From Hirudinaria manillensis (taxonomy: Eukaryota; Annelida; Clitellata; Hirudinida; Hirudinidae): a stretch of 64,000 bases of DNA. The notes under the pieces are model-generated. The model was not told the origin of the DNA and ran no database searches. It worked only from the letters and a program-made list of their open reading frames with translations. Positions within the stretch are counted from its first letter, which is position 1. Every line of letters starts with the position of its first letter. Where the stretch lies: positions 250,501 to 314,500 of the forward strand of contig CM067526.1 in NCBI GenBank assembly GCA_034509925.1, written 5' to 3'. Positions 32,023 to 43,895 of the stretch are shown here, piece by piece. The position numbers and the translations under genes are program-made.

Positions 32023-33242
32023 GGACTTTATTTGCAGCTTTTTCAAAACTCGATGTTCTTGTAACGTTTAATTTTATCGGTTACGATTGATTAATAAAAG
32101 TGCGTTAGTTTTGGAGAAAAACGTTTCATTTTTTCCGGAAAATGATTCGACCAAGTGATGAAGATGAGATCTGGTGACAGTGAAACTATCCGAATCCACT
32201 ATTTTTTAAAATCCGTCCCTGTAAGTTATTTAATTCAAATTTGAGGTTGTGTAATTCAGGAAGGACGTCGGAAGTAATATTTGCTATTTGGCGAGATGGT
32301 CCGTAAATGTTGGTTGAATTTATTTCGAGAGATATTAATCACGTATTTCTAGAAAATCAGTGCAATGAACATACGACATACTACAAAATAATCTTGAGTA
32401 TTGAAACCGATTCGGAAGTTGAGATGAACGTCTACTTTAACGTCTATCGCGTGGTTCAATTGGCCTTTTCTTTTGCATTTCTCATTTTCAACTTTGATAT
32501 AATTCAAGTTGAAGGACGTAGGGCTATTACCGTCAAATTTGAATGTGTGAAAGTCACGAAACACTTCACTTTGCGAATAGTTTTCAAAAAAATATCAAAT
32601 ACTTGATAAAGTTTGTAAAATAAAATTTTCCTACACGTCTGACACAAGTCACTAGAAACATTTTTGTCTCATTCTGTTTTCAAGTTCAAGATTTAGTACT
32701 ACATGTTTTATTACATGTTTTTCAGAAATTAGAACAGTCGATATATTTTGGAATAGAGCAATAACAACAGACTAGGCACAAACTAAGCCTAGCTTGAGTC
32801 GAGCTTAGGAGCTGATGAGCCTTTGACATTTTATTTGGAACTGAACGAGTTTGGAATAATTCCATTTGTCATGAGAAGCAGCCAATCCAAATGATGTTCA
32901 TCTCGAAGATACAAGATTTTTCTTTAGAAAATCAAGAACACATGAAATATAAAATTAACATTAACTGGAGCAGGGTCCTCAATTTTTGTGATTACTCACA
33001 GGAATTACTCGCAAGCACGCACACACAACGTACACTAGACTGTCAGATCACTTGAGAACACATTCTGCCATCAAACAAACTGCAATATTACTGCGTTCCC
33101 AGCTTTTATTTTTACATAATTTATGAGTTTAATTTATTTAAAATAAAAAAGTTTACGTTTAAACTCATATTCAATTCATATCCAAGACGCAAGCTAGGCT
33201 TCGACGTTGAGAAATAAAATGACTTTTTAACCATAACCCCGG

Positions 33243-33289
33243 CCCTAACCTCTAACCTTAACCCTAACCCTAACCGTAACCTTAACCCT
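33243..33289 (-). repeat. Interstitial telomere-like (CCCTAA)n tract
   Basis: Degenerate CCCTAA/TAACC units, several perfect (CCCTAACCCTAACC) and others altered to CTTAACC or CCGTAACC. The strand shown is that reading TTAGGG. Confidence 0.85.
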
Positions 33290-33560
33290 GATTCCTAATC
33301 AAAATAATAAAAAAAAACAGAATCCGATAAAACATTCAAGTAATCACTCGGAAACTGAGATAAGGCCTTGTTTGGCAACATAAACATAAACATAAGCATA
33401 AACATAAGCATAAACATGTCCGAATCGTGATAATCGAAAAGCAATTAAATTCCGAGAAAGTTTAAAAAATCCAAATCAATCGGTTGAATCTGTAAATACG
33501 GATAGAATGAATGATTAACAGTGAAAAGATATAAAGTGCTGAAGTGGATGTTGCTGCCGG

Positions 33561-33561
<1 letters not shown>

Positions 33562-33616
<55 letters not shown>
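33562..33616. repeat. (ATT)n microsatellite
   Basis: About 18 uninterrupted TTA/ATT triplets. Confidence 0.95.
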
Positions 33617-33619
<3 letters not shown>

Positions 33620-34087
33620 ACCTATAAAATGCTACATATCACGTATAGACAACATAATTTCCCAGTCGTTATCACGTGATTGTTTCAGGGAATTCCAAAG
33701 AAGGGATTCATAATTAAGGCATTGAATCAGGAAGTGACCTATTTGCATTTCCCGAGTTCACGTGACCAATACATCTTAACAAGTTAGCCATTTCTTAACG
33801 AATTATTAAATGATAAATTAATAAATGAAATAAATTATTTTAAATAAATATTAAAATAAATATTAAATAAATATTTCAATAAATATTAAAATAATTTATG
33901 TAATTTATATTTATAAATAAATATATAATATATTATCTGGTTGGAACATGACAGAAATAACGGTGACAAATTGTCCCACGCACGTTTGATCACGTGGGTG
34001 GTTCTCTTTAGAAATTGGCTCACTCGATGATAAGTGAATAATTGAAAAGAATTATCATGAGTTGTTGTTAAATTATAATATTTATTG

Positions 34088-34391
34088 GTCATAATAAATA
34101 TAAATATTATAATAGATATTATAATAATATAAATAATATAATAATAAATATAATAATAATAATATAATAAATATTATAATAATATAATAATAAATATAAT
34201 AATAATATAATAATAAATATAATAATATAATAATAAATATTATAATAATATAATAATAAATATTATAATAATATAATAATAAATATTATAATAATATAAT
34301 AATAAATATTATAATAATATAATAATAAATATTATAATAATATAATAATAAATATTATAATAATATAATAATAAATATTACAATAAATATG
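34088..34391. repeat. AT-only 23-bp minisatellite
   Basis: A 300-bp block composed almost only of A and T. Its later part repeats a 23-bp unit (AATATTATAATAATATAATA plus three bases) about six or seven times with few changes; the earlier part is degenerate. It has strong potential for duplex unpairing and replication slippage. Confidence 0.85.
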
Positions 34392-34466
34392 AAATATCTT
34401 TTTCAACAGACTTTGGCACATGTTCGACTAAAATGATGCTGATGGGGAATTTGGTGACGAAGGATC

Positions 34467-34497
<31 letters not shown>

Positions 34498-34629
34498 ATT
34501 GGTTGTTTTCATCTTTCGTTCTGTCAATCACGTTATAGTCCAGTGGTATCGTGACTTAAACACGAATGTCTTAGAAATTCGACTTGTTGGGTTTTTACAA
34601 TTTATGACAAAATGGAGGAAAAAAAAAAG

Positions 34630-34700
34630 AACATAACACAACTTTACAAAACGCAACACAACATAACACAACATAACACAGCATAACATGCATAACAAGT
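34630..34700. repeat. AACATAACAC pentamer/decamer repeat
   Basis: Short tandem ACATAACACA units with point changes. The antisense frame is a Cys/Tyr/Met repeat artefact. Confidence 0.8.
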
Positions 34701-35564
34701 AACATGACACTCTTCAAAGGCTCTTCAAGTCTTGTTTTGTGCCGAGCATTTGTTGAATGGCATTTAACGAATTATTACTAAACGAAATTGACACCAACTT
34801 TGGAACCAACTTTGGAACATTGTTGAACAGTTTGTCATCAATTTTACAGACGTGAACGAACAAGAGGGTAATTTCCGTTCACATTTAACCCTACGATCCA
34901 CATATTATTCTTTTTAATATTTTAAAATATTTTTAATATTTTTGGAAATAAAAATCGACAAATTGAATGTCAAAACTAAACTAAATGAGCCACCAAGTTA
35001 TTCTGAACTGTTGTGAAATTATCGAAGATGAATTAATCAATAATGAATTAAGGTCATCAATTCTTAATTTACAACAAAGATTTGATAAAAGATGTTAAGA
35101 ATTATTTTAAATTTATATTAAAACAAACATTTAATGTTATAAAATCCTGTCCGATTTTGCCATTTCCTTGTCTTGTTTTTTTTATCAACAAACGCACCAA
35201 AATCCAACAATTCATGAAACATCCACAAATGTGTTCTGAATGCACAACAAACGATCAGAAATGAAAGTCTATTTTTGAATTAAGTTCCAAACTGAAAAAT
35301 AATAAATATCTTTTAAATTCAAATCATCATAAATTATTATTTCCATTCAATGTGATTAAATTATTGTTAAATTATTATTATTATTATTATATTATTAATT
35401 GATTATTTTTCCTGAATTATTCTTCCTGAATTATAAAGCAGTCTATTTTTAGCTTTGCCCTTTCCTCATTAACGGAGGGAATTCTCTTGGTAACCTGGAA
35501 ACAAAGCAGAAAATCGAAAATCTTTTCCCAAGGACTTTGCACTGCGCAAAACACAGGCGCTCGC

Positions 35565-35688
35565 AGACAAGGAAACAATCACAGGTGAAAACAGGAAAAC
35601 ATTACAGGTACAAAGAGCAGAACAATCACAGGTACAAACAAGAAAACATTCACAGGTACAAACAGGAAAACAATCACAGGTACAAACG
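35565..35688. repeat. 24-bp minisatellite (CACAGGTACAAACAGGAAAA...)
   Basis: About five copies of a 24-bp unit alternating ACATT and ACAATC endings. The unit is a multiple of three and stays open as a basic Tyr-Lys-Gln repeat at 35537-35743. I treat the frame as an artefact because no start, acceptor or similarity supports it. Confidence 0.85.
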
Positions 35689-36648
35689 GCAATCTGAGTC
35701 CAGCCCTTCTTCTTTATTACGAATGCACTCTCTAACTCAGTAAAGGACTAAGACTTACTCAGACCCACTCACACGTACACGAACCCATTCCTGTATAGTC
35801 ACAGACGTGCTTGTTATCACGCTGGCTCCATTATAGGTTAGCAAGGCTGCTGAGCTGCTGTATAAAACGATAGAAGATTTTCATTAAGCATTTGTGCTGC
35901 TTGGATACCAGTAGATACAAACAAACATCACTTGTATCCAACAAACCTTATTTGGTAGACTTTGAAGTCCAGGTGAGTTCTGTCATTAAATATGGAATAC
36001 ATATTATCTTATTTTTCAATGAAATATTTTATACATTTCTTGTTAATCGTTAATCTACGATTAAACAGCGATTAATCTGCGATTAAACAGCGATTACATT
36101 GTCAAATATGCGTATTTAACGCTAAAAATATTTCTTAATCGATTCACCAATTTACAAATTTTCACAGAAAAGTCAAATTTTTTATCTTAAAGCATCTTAA
36201 ATATCCAGGTGTGTCGATGGAAAATCACTTAAATTAAAATTAATTAATTCGGAATTAATTAATTAATCGATTAATGTCAAATAAATAGTTAAAATAATTA
36301 AGTAAAATGTTATTTCAAATAATAATAGTAAAATTAAAAACATAATTTAATCGCCAGGAAATATTAAATTAATAATATAAATGTTATTTTATTAATTTAT
36401 AAATTTAACAAAATTCTGAAGCGCCCTCTTTCTTTAAATCGACGTGGAACAATTTAAGATGAATTGAAATTAAAATCAATTAAACTTTTGTCGAAATCAT
36501 AAAAAACAATTAATTATTTTAATAAATAAATAAATAAATTAATTAATTAATTGAAGTTTGATTAATTTTCATCCTAAAATGTTTGGTATCCACGAGAATA
36601 AGGACACGAGTGTTTCTGACAAAATGGCGTCAATAGGGATGCAGAGTG

Positions 36649-36650
<2 letters not shown>

Positions 36651-36679
<29 letters not shown>

Positions 36680-36850
36680 CCATATGTTATATCCCTTATG
36701 TTATATCCCATATGTTATATCCCTTATGTTATATCCCTTATGTTATATCCCATATGTTATATCCCTTATGTTATATCCCATATGTTATACCCCATATGTT
36801 ATACCCCTTATGTTATATCCCTTATGTTATACCCCTTATGTTATATCCCA
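36651..36850. repeat. (TA)n followed by a 14-bp minisatellite (ATATCCCTTATGTT)
   Basis: A 28-bp TA run leads directly into about 12 copies of a 14-bp unit whose only common variation is CTTATG versus CATATG, plus ATACC for ATATCC. It is open in two overlapping frames, giving a Tyr-Pro-Leu-Cys-type repeat. CATATG within the unit is palindromic. Confidence 0.92.
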
Positions 36851-38988
36851 TAACACAGTGTATTTCTGTCTGTCAACGATTAAATTAAGCTATTCATTAA
36901 AACTGCTTTTTATTGAAAAACTATTATAAATAAAATAATATTAATATGGACGTAAATCATGATAAATAATTAATTAATATTCAGATTAATGATTCAATAA
37001 TTGATAATTCAGGTTGAATGATTCATAATTTTTGGTCCAAAGAGTCTCTACAAAAACTCTTGAAAATCGGTTTTGAAAGCGTTAGGCGTTCATAACTTTA
37101 AGAGGAATTATTTTCTAATTTTGAACAATTAAAGGTAAAATGAAATTTAATCCGAGAACAGCCAGTATTTAATCCACACACAACTTGACACGAAAACATC
37201 AGAAATATCATAAGTTAAGCAGCTAGCAAATCTTCTCTTAGAGCTTTGACCAAAAAAAAAATTGCACGAGCGATATTTAAACAAAGGATGGATTATTATT
37301 AAAAATCCAGGTGCAACTTGTTTTTATGATTTCTTGAGTAGTGATACATCAATGTTACTTTGCAAACCACGGGTGTTTCTTGCAAAACAGCAGTCGTCTG
37401 AGGCAATACGCGCTAAGATTGTGAACAGCTTTGAACAAATTTTATCAGTTTGTCACTAATTTAAGTGCTTCTTGTACTTCAGAGATGATGATAGCGACGA
37501 CCCAATTTATTAAGTGTACTTCTACCTAATTATTCATGAAGCAGACTCAATGGAAATACTCTAAGAGTATCCGCTCTTGAGTTGATTTTTAGTTTTATGG
37601 ATAAAAAACAGGATTCGCATTTCAAGTCCTTAAATTCCTCTCGAAACTCTGAGCCGATTCGAGTTAGCTGATTGATGGAATTCTGCTGAATTTATCTCCT
37701 GATAAATATTTTTTTATAGTCGTTCAGTGGCTCGGATTGGTTTCGGAAGTAAATTTTAGCATTCGTTAATCGTCCAATTAGAACCAACAACAGAAATTTT
37801 TATTTCTCGAATCACAAATTCAAATAGCAAAATGGTCGCATAAGGCGGCCCTTTAGCTGTGAAAAAGATTCCTTTCTCCGTAACAGGATGTGTAAAACAA
37901 ACATCCTAAATTCATAATGATCTGCCAACAAGGACTTATATCATTAACAAACTCTGGCTGAGGCAAACCATCTTCTCAGCAGATATCCTTGAGTTAATTA
38001 CATCATGACGAGGAATCTATCGGTCTCCCTGCGCATGTTTGAATTATTCGCGAATGGATTTAAATTATTTGATAGCTAATTTTGTTTAAATAAATAATTT
38101 TTTAATGGCATTATTGCTTAAACAACTCCTGGTGAATAATATTTACTTTGGACTTCAAGTCGTTCAAGAGCTTAACCACTCGAAAAACAGGAAAGTCATT
38201 GAAAATTCCGCCATCATATGATGAGAATGTTTCCAATGAAATAATTAAACTAATAATATAATTAAATAATTTAATTAAATAATAATTAAATACAGAAAGC
38301 AAAATACATGTTTTCAACAAACAGTCATCTACGTACAGAAAGTACAATCCTTTTTCTTTTTCTTCTTCTGAGAAACTGATAAACAAGAGTCACTCGAGCA
38401 TGCAATCTTGATTCGCCCTCAATTCGCTCATCGGCATTTTTTCGAATGACTAATTCCAATGATTTTCGACCATTTGGATTAAAATAATTTCAACTTTTTA
38501 TAGCAATTTACTTTTGCCTCAAATTAATTGAAATGATTTGTCATAAAATTCCGTTGAAGTAATAATTGGTTGTCTGCTGTTCCCATCTGTTGCTTCATTC
38601 GTGGTCCTCGGAGAAATTAATTCAAACATTTTAAGTGCTTTCTGAACAAAAAAAAACGGCACAATTAAATCAATTAAAGCATTAAATTATGGAAGATTAT
38701 CACATCGGGATGCCACTTTTGTGTATTATTATCTCATTCAGAACTCGCATTTAAAATTTGTAAAACTTAAATCCGGAAATTAATGCAAATCAATTCTTAT
38801 TTCACCGTCAGCAGGCAATTATCGTCCTTTCCTACAATTAAATATCAATTTAATACACGAATTTAAGAACGAAATGTGAAAAAAAATCACAAAATCTTGG
38901 AATTTTTTTTTTCGAAACGCTTGATGAAAGTAATAGAAACTCTTTCCACTTTTTACAGTTAGAAAGTCCATCAGAACAATCCGTCAAC

Positions 38989-39312
38989 ATGTCTGGGGAA
39001 TTCAAGCAGGGACTTTTTGGTTGCTTCGGCGATTTTAAGGTTTGCATCATTACCTACTTCGTGCCCTGCTACACCGAAGGAAAGATCGCAGAGAAGGTCG
39101 GAGAGGACTGCCTGCTCCAGGGTCTCGTCATGTTGGTGCCGATAGCCAATTTAGTCTGCATGATCTTGATTAGGCAAAAGGTCAGGCAGCAGAGGAATTT
39201 GGCGGGTTCAACAGTTGGCGACGTGTTTTCCATACTCTGTTGTGCCGAGTGCGCCCTCTGCCAAGAGGCCGTCGAAGTGAATGCATTCGACGATGCTATG
39301 GCCAGAAGTTAA
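38989..39312 (+). CDS. PLAC8/cornifelin-family cysteine-rich protein, copy 2
   Basis: Intronless, 107 aa. Blocks: MSGEFKQGLFGCFGDFKVC, YFVPCYTEGKIAEKVGED, hydrophobic LVMLVPIANLVCMILI, basic RQKVRQQ, and GDVFSILCCAECALCQEAVEV with the C-terminal NAFDDAMAR block. The sequence just before the ATG (ATCCGTCAAC) is also found before copy 4, marking a shared promoter-proximal or 5'UTR segment. Codons here are more GC-rich than in copies 3 and 4. Family function is uncertain; membrane-associated Cys-rich proteins are typical. Confidence 0.92.
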   Translation: MSGEFKQGLFGCFGDFKVCIITYFVPCYTEGKIAEKVGEDCLLQGLVMLVPIANLVCMILIRQKVRQQRNLAGSTVGDVFSILCCAECALCQEAVEVNAFDDAMARS

Positions 39313-40619
39313 AGGGGAAATTACCAGGATCAAAGGGATGACGACGATGAAAACGATGAGGAGGAGGAGGAGGAGGAAGTGGATGACAATTGGATTCCTA
39401 TTTTGTTGTTATGGCGATACTTCGATAAAGGCAATTATGGCGTAATGTTTGTAGAATGATTACTAGCGTTTATTATTATCATTGCTATCGCTACTATTAT
39501 TATTATTTATTTATTATTATTTTTTTATTATTATTACAGTCAGACAATAAGGAGAATATCGGATAAGAGTGAAACAACTTCTAAATTAGAAAATTAGGAA
39601 ACCCTGCTAAACTCTCGTTTACGCATACGAAAAGCGTTTAAAAGTGCACTTTTTTTTTATGCCGCCTTTGATCCTCTCCCTCTCTCTCCATGTTTATCCA
39701 TTTCATTCAAGTTATTTTTGCAGACATATTCTCGAGCCTGTAACCGCCTGATATTAATTTTGAGTCACGCTATTGAATGACTGATGGAGAGCGTCAATAC
39801 GAATGTTATTGTCCTCAGTGCTATAAATAATTTAACCTTTACTTACAAGCAAAATGAAATAAATTCTAAAGATAATTCCAACCAATCATCAGTGAAGTTC
39901 AACGAGGACAGTTTGACAATTCCCAACACTCAATATACCTTGCCAATCTTAGAGGTTTCATATCGTGTCGATAGAAATCTAATTTTAAACCAATATTAAT
40001 TATAAATATTTACTTATTTTCATTTAAATATAAATTATTTTATCAAACCTATTGTTTCAATCGTATGGTTTATCATCGGTTTGTGAATGGTTTTGCCATG
40101 CTTTGTTTTTGGGACTTTAAGTAAATTTTGGCGCAACTTTCTCTGCTTAGAAATAAAATTATCTGCTTTTTCATCAAAGGTTTTTTGCTGAAAGATTTTG
40201 ACGTTGGAGGCGCTTGCTCTTGTTTTCAATAAATTTCAATAAATCCGTTGTCTGGAAATGAACTTGTTGTGCTGGTTTCATCACTGGGAAGTTGGTATCG
40301 TTGGTTGGTAAAGCGGGATTTACGTAATTAAATCATATTTTCAGTTATTTTCAAATACTTTAACAGCCTTAAACAGGGTGAGGCACTGGCAGATAATGAC
40401 TGACCAGCTGCCATTTTGATTGACCATGTTTATTTAGCCATGGTTTGATGAAACTTGTCGTCACAGTAATTAAATTGGTACAATAGGAATGGAAACAACA
40501 TTATATTATAAATGTAATTATAAATGTAAATATTATAAATAATATATAAAATCAACAGGATGTGACTTATGTCATAAAACGATAACATTTATCATTCTTA
40601 TTATTGAGTCAAAAATATT

Positions 40620-40620
<1 letters not shown>

Positions 40621-40688
<68 letters not shown>
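40621..40688. repeat. (AAT)n microsatellite
   Basis: About 22 uninterrupted TAA triplets. Confidence 0.95.
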
Positions 40689-41918
40689 TTAATGTCATGT
40701 AAACGAAATCAACATGTTTTCAGACGACTGTTAATGTTCATTCATTATTCACAGCTACTTGCAGGATTAATTGTTAAAACAAATTGATTAAATAATTGAT
40801 AAGCAGATTTGCATAGAAGCTGAATATACTTCTCCATTCGATGGGGGTTTTTTTTTATTTCAAAATATTTATCGTTTTTGGTCAAATTTTTAAAGTTTAT
40901 TTTTAGAGGCGGTCAATGACAGATGAATTTTTTGAACCTTAAATCGTGTCGCTGAATGTTTACTGCGTTAACTTTGATTGTCTTTGATTAATGCTAGTGC
41001 AAAAGGACTCGAATTTCCAAACATTTTAAAATAAATCAAAGATTTTCCTAACTAAATTCACATCCCAAGAGGAAAAAGGAGATCATGAAAATGAAAATCT
41101 TAAAACGATGCTAAAGAATTTATGACTTGTCGCTATCATCGACCTTTGATCATCGCTCACTGACATTGTTCATTAAATGTCTTTGAATCCTTTTAAATAT
41201 TAAAGATTAAATATTAACGATTAATGGTATCCAAAACTAAACTCAGTCACGTCATATGTTTACTTTCACAAATTTCAAAAGACCAACGTTGAGAATTTCT
41301 TTTAAGTTTGGACTTAAAAGTTCTGAATTTGGTCTAAAACTTGCAATGTATTGTCTATAATTTGCATATGATTTAGTACTGCGTTAACTATTTGCAATAT
41401 ATTTGTCACTTACATTAGCCTAATTATCATCTTGGTTCATAAATTCACATGAACGTCACAAGACGATTGGTTTAAGATTCAGTTGAATGAATTTTGCAGA
41501 TACAGATTTATATTCGGTTAGACTTGAAGAGTTTTTACGTTTTGGATTTGTAAAGATTGATAGCCGTCTGTTTCTGTCTTTAAAACTTTAAAATATCTTT
41601 AAAAAATAGGAAATCTTGTCCTTATGTAAGGTTAAAAGGTTAAAGGTTAAAAAATAATTAAGATGTAAGGAATTTCAACATTAAATTACAGAATGTAAAC
41701 CATTTTTATTAAAATCAATTTTAGTCGGTTTACTATTCGAATCTACTTTTAAACATTGACGATTTCGATATCATTTCATTAAGGCATTTACTGATAGAAA
41801 TTCATTTTTAATTGGAATTCTATGAAACAGAAAATTAAACTCACGATTTTTCAAAATAAAAAGATTAAAATTTTCAAAATAATTTCTAAATATGTTCGAG
41901 TGTATGCACAACTGTTTA

Positions 41919-41942
41919 TATATATATATATATATATATATA
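41919..41942. repeat. (TA)n microsatellite just upstream of PLAC8 copy 3
   Basis: Twelve TA dinucleotides about 45 bp before the start codon of PLAC8 copy 3. It could affect promoter or 5'UTR function, but there is no direct evidence. Confidence 0.9.
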
Positions 41943-41987
41943 CATACATTTTTTTAAATCATCATCATCAACAGGTAACACGTTAAT

Positions 41988-42311
41988 ATGTCTAGACAAT
42001 ACAAACAAGGACTGCTTGGATGTTTCGGTGATTTGAAAGTCTGCATCATCACATATTTTCTGCCCTGCTACACCGAAGGAAAGATTGCAGAGAAAGTTGG
42101 AGAGGATTGCTTCACACAAGGATGTCTGACGTTGGTGCCATTCGCTAACTTTTACTTCATGTTCAAGATAAGACAAAAGGTCAGGCAGAAGAAAGAGTTG
42201 GAAGGATCCTCTTTGGGTGACTTCTCTGCCATATTTTGTTGCAATGCCTGTGCTCTCTGTCAAGAAGCAGTCGAAGTCGATGCTTTCGACAATGAAATCA
42301 TCAGGATCTGA
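41988..42311 (+). CDS. PLAC8/cornifelin-family cysteine-rich protein, copy 3
   Basis: Intronless, 107 aa, with the same blocks as copy 2: FGDLKVC, YFLPCYTEGKIAEKVGEDC, hydrophobic centre, GDFSAIFCCNACALCQEAVEVDAFD. It differs from copy 4 at about 15 of 107 residues, almost all in the second half; the first 70 nt of the two reading frames are identical. It ends in NEIIRI where the other copies have a basic -AR end. Immediately upstream is a CAG/GTAACACG-like junction, so the 5'UTR could be spliced. Confidence 0.92.
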   Translation: MSRQYKQGLLGCFGDLKVCIITYFLPCYTEGKIAEKVGEDCFTQGCLTLVPFANFYFMFKIRQKVRQKKELEGSSLGDFSAIFCCNACALCQEAVEVDAFDNEIIRI

Positions 42312-42552
42312 GGAGGACTAATTTGATAATGCGATGATGGCAATGACTATTTGATTCCTAAAAAAATTTTCAATCATTTTTTGTCATCCATTTTATAATC
42401 ATTGTTTTCGTCAATAACTTGAATTTTTTTTTTCTTATCACCTCTTAATAATTCCCACAAAAATATTAACATTTCCTTGTCGAAGAAATCAAAGCACATT
42501 TGAAAGTCCTTTTTATAATCTTTAATCCGTCATCAACACATAATCCGTCAAC

Positions 42553-42876
42553 ATGTCTAGACAATACAAACAAGGACTGCTTGGATGTTTCGGTGATTTG
42601 AAAGTCTGCATCATCACATATTTGCTGCCCTGCTACACCGAAGGAAAGATTGCAGAGAAAGTTGGAGAGGATTGCTTCACACAAGGATGTCTGTCATTGG
42701 TGCCATTCGTCAACATTTACTGCATGTTCAAGATAAGAGGGAAGGTCAGACAGCAGAAAGAGTTGGCAGGGTCCCCATTGGGTGACTTCTTTGCCATATT
42801 TTGTTGCGATGCCTGTGCTCTCTGTCAAGAAGCAGTCGAAGTCGATGCTTTCGACACTGAGATGGCCAGGAAATAG
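42553..42876 (+). CDS. PLAC8/cornifelin-family cysteine-rich protein, copy 4
   Basis: Intronless, 107 aa, 565 bp downstream of copy 3 and clearly its tandem duplicate. Carries the CxxxC, IAEKV and CCDACALCQEAVEV signatures. Two CCGTCA-like repeats precede the ATG (AATCCGTCATCAACACATAA then AATCCGTCAAC). The short gap before the gene leaves little room for an independent promoter. Confidence 0.92.
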   Translation: MSRQYKQGLLGCFGDLKVCIITYLLPCYTEGKIAEKVGEDCFTQGCLSLVPFVNIYCMFKIRGKVRQQKELAGSPLGDFFAIFCCDACALCQEAVEVDAFDTEMARK

Positions 42877-43895
42877 TGGATTCCACGAACATGGCGATGA
42901 TGATAATGATGGCGACGATAACTAAATTCTGTTATTGTTAAGTTAATGTTAGCAAACCCCTTTTCAATTCTTGTGGTTAGATAATATTAGATAAGATGAC
43001 TTCCATTCATTGGTTCGCTTTCTGGTTTATGTACATTTTTCCATCTTAGTTACAATATAATCACCAATTAATGTAATGAATATAATTGATATAATGCGAG
43101 TTTTTTTTTCTGATATCGATATGGTCCTACTTTTTGTTTTTCTGTCTAAAAACTCACGCAGACGATTTTTAAGGGGATTTTGTTATCGAGTAACAGTTAA
43201 TTACGTGTTAATGTAAATTAATTTACATTTCAGAAAGTGGCCTGTACCCCTCCTGTGCCGTTCAAACTACGAATCGAGTTTAAAAATAAGTTTTGGTGGA
43301 CTGTAACTAAAATAGAGAGTTGGAGTTGCTGTTTGTTGCTCCAGAAATTTCGACCTCATTATTGCTTCAAAATTAGAATATTTTAAGATAATTTTCGAAT
43401 AATTTTCGTTCTCACGACAAACAAAATTGCATATTAGTTAACTTTGGTAATTGTCTTCAAAGCAACGCTTTCAAATAGGTTATAATTAGCCCTCTGTCGT
43501 GACCTTTGAACCCCGATGAAGTGGTTGACAAAAGCCTCTCCTCCAATAGGATGTTAGAATTAGTGACTTCCTCACATGAGAGCTGTAAACAACTACAAAC
43601 CTCGACCAGATTTTCAATCATCCTGAGATTGTTATCAGGACTGCATAAACACAAATGTAATTAAAAATTGTAATTATGCTATCGTGATTCAATCTTGAGT
43701 GTCAGTATGTGACATTTGTGACTGAAACGAATAAGCCGTGAATGAACTGCCCCTCGATGTTTCTGTTAATTTCTGATCAGTATTGGGCATTAAATATTTA
43801 CTTTTTCGGTTAATATTTAAAATAGTTTCACTTAAAAATTTTATATCATATTAATGTTTATAAAGTATCACTTGGAGCAATGAAATCCAAACTCT
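42877..43895. other. Intergenic between PLAC8 copy 4 and the mini-exon gene
   Basis: This is convergent 3' sequence: the 3'UTR of PLAC8 copy 4 (plus) and of the mini-exon gene (minus). The minus-strand frame at 43457-43654 has no splice or protein support. Confidence 0.5.

Larger units (their letters stand above)
32023..38988. other. 7-kb gene-poor, repeat-rich stretch
   Basis: No gene is supportable between PLAC8 copies 1 and 2. The region collects most simple repeats of the window, listed separately. Open frames at 32307-32606, 35082-35264 and 37262-37459 show no domains, signal peptide or splice context. An ACAAACC/AACATC-rich stretch at 35900-35980 followed by AGGTGAGTT could be a 5'UTR exon and donor, but no coding exon was found. 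Confidence 0.5.
39313..41987. other. Intergenic between PLAC8 copies 2 and 3
   Basis: A (GAGGAG)n/(GATGAC)n stretch follows copy 2. An (AAT)n run lies at 40621-40688 and (TA)n at 41919-41942. Short open frames at 39784-39999 (plus) and 40035-40229 (minus) have no support. No other content is recognised. Confidence 0.5.

Noticed and set aside
33243-33289. Chromosome end
   Set aside because: The tract is short, degenerate and flanked by unique sequence and genes on both sides.
35537-35743. 68-aa basic Tyr-Lys-Gln repeat protein
   Set aside because: Produced by a 24-bp minisatellite; no start, acceptor or similarity support.
36558-36929. 123-aa frame with Tyr-Ile-Ser-Leu-Met-Leu repeats
   Set aside because: Entirely produced by the TA run and the 14-bp minisatellite; also open in a second frame.
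39784-39999. 71-aa plus-strand frame between PLAC8 copies
   Set aside because: Weak composition, no domain, no splice sites that link it to another exon.
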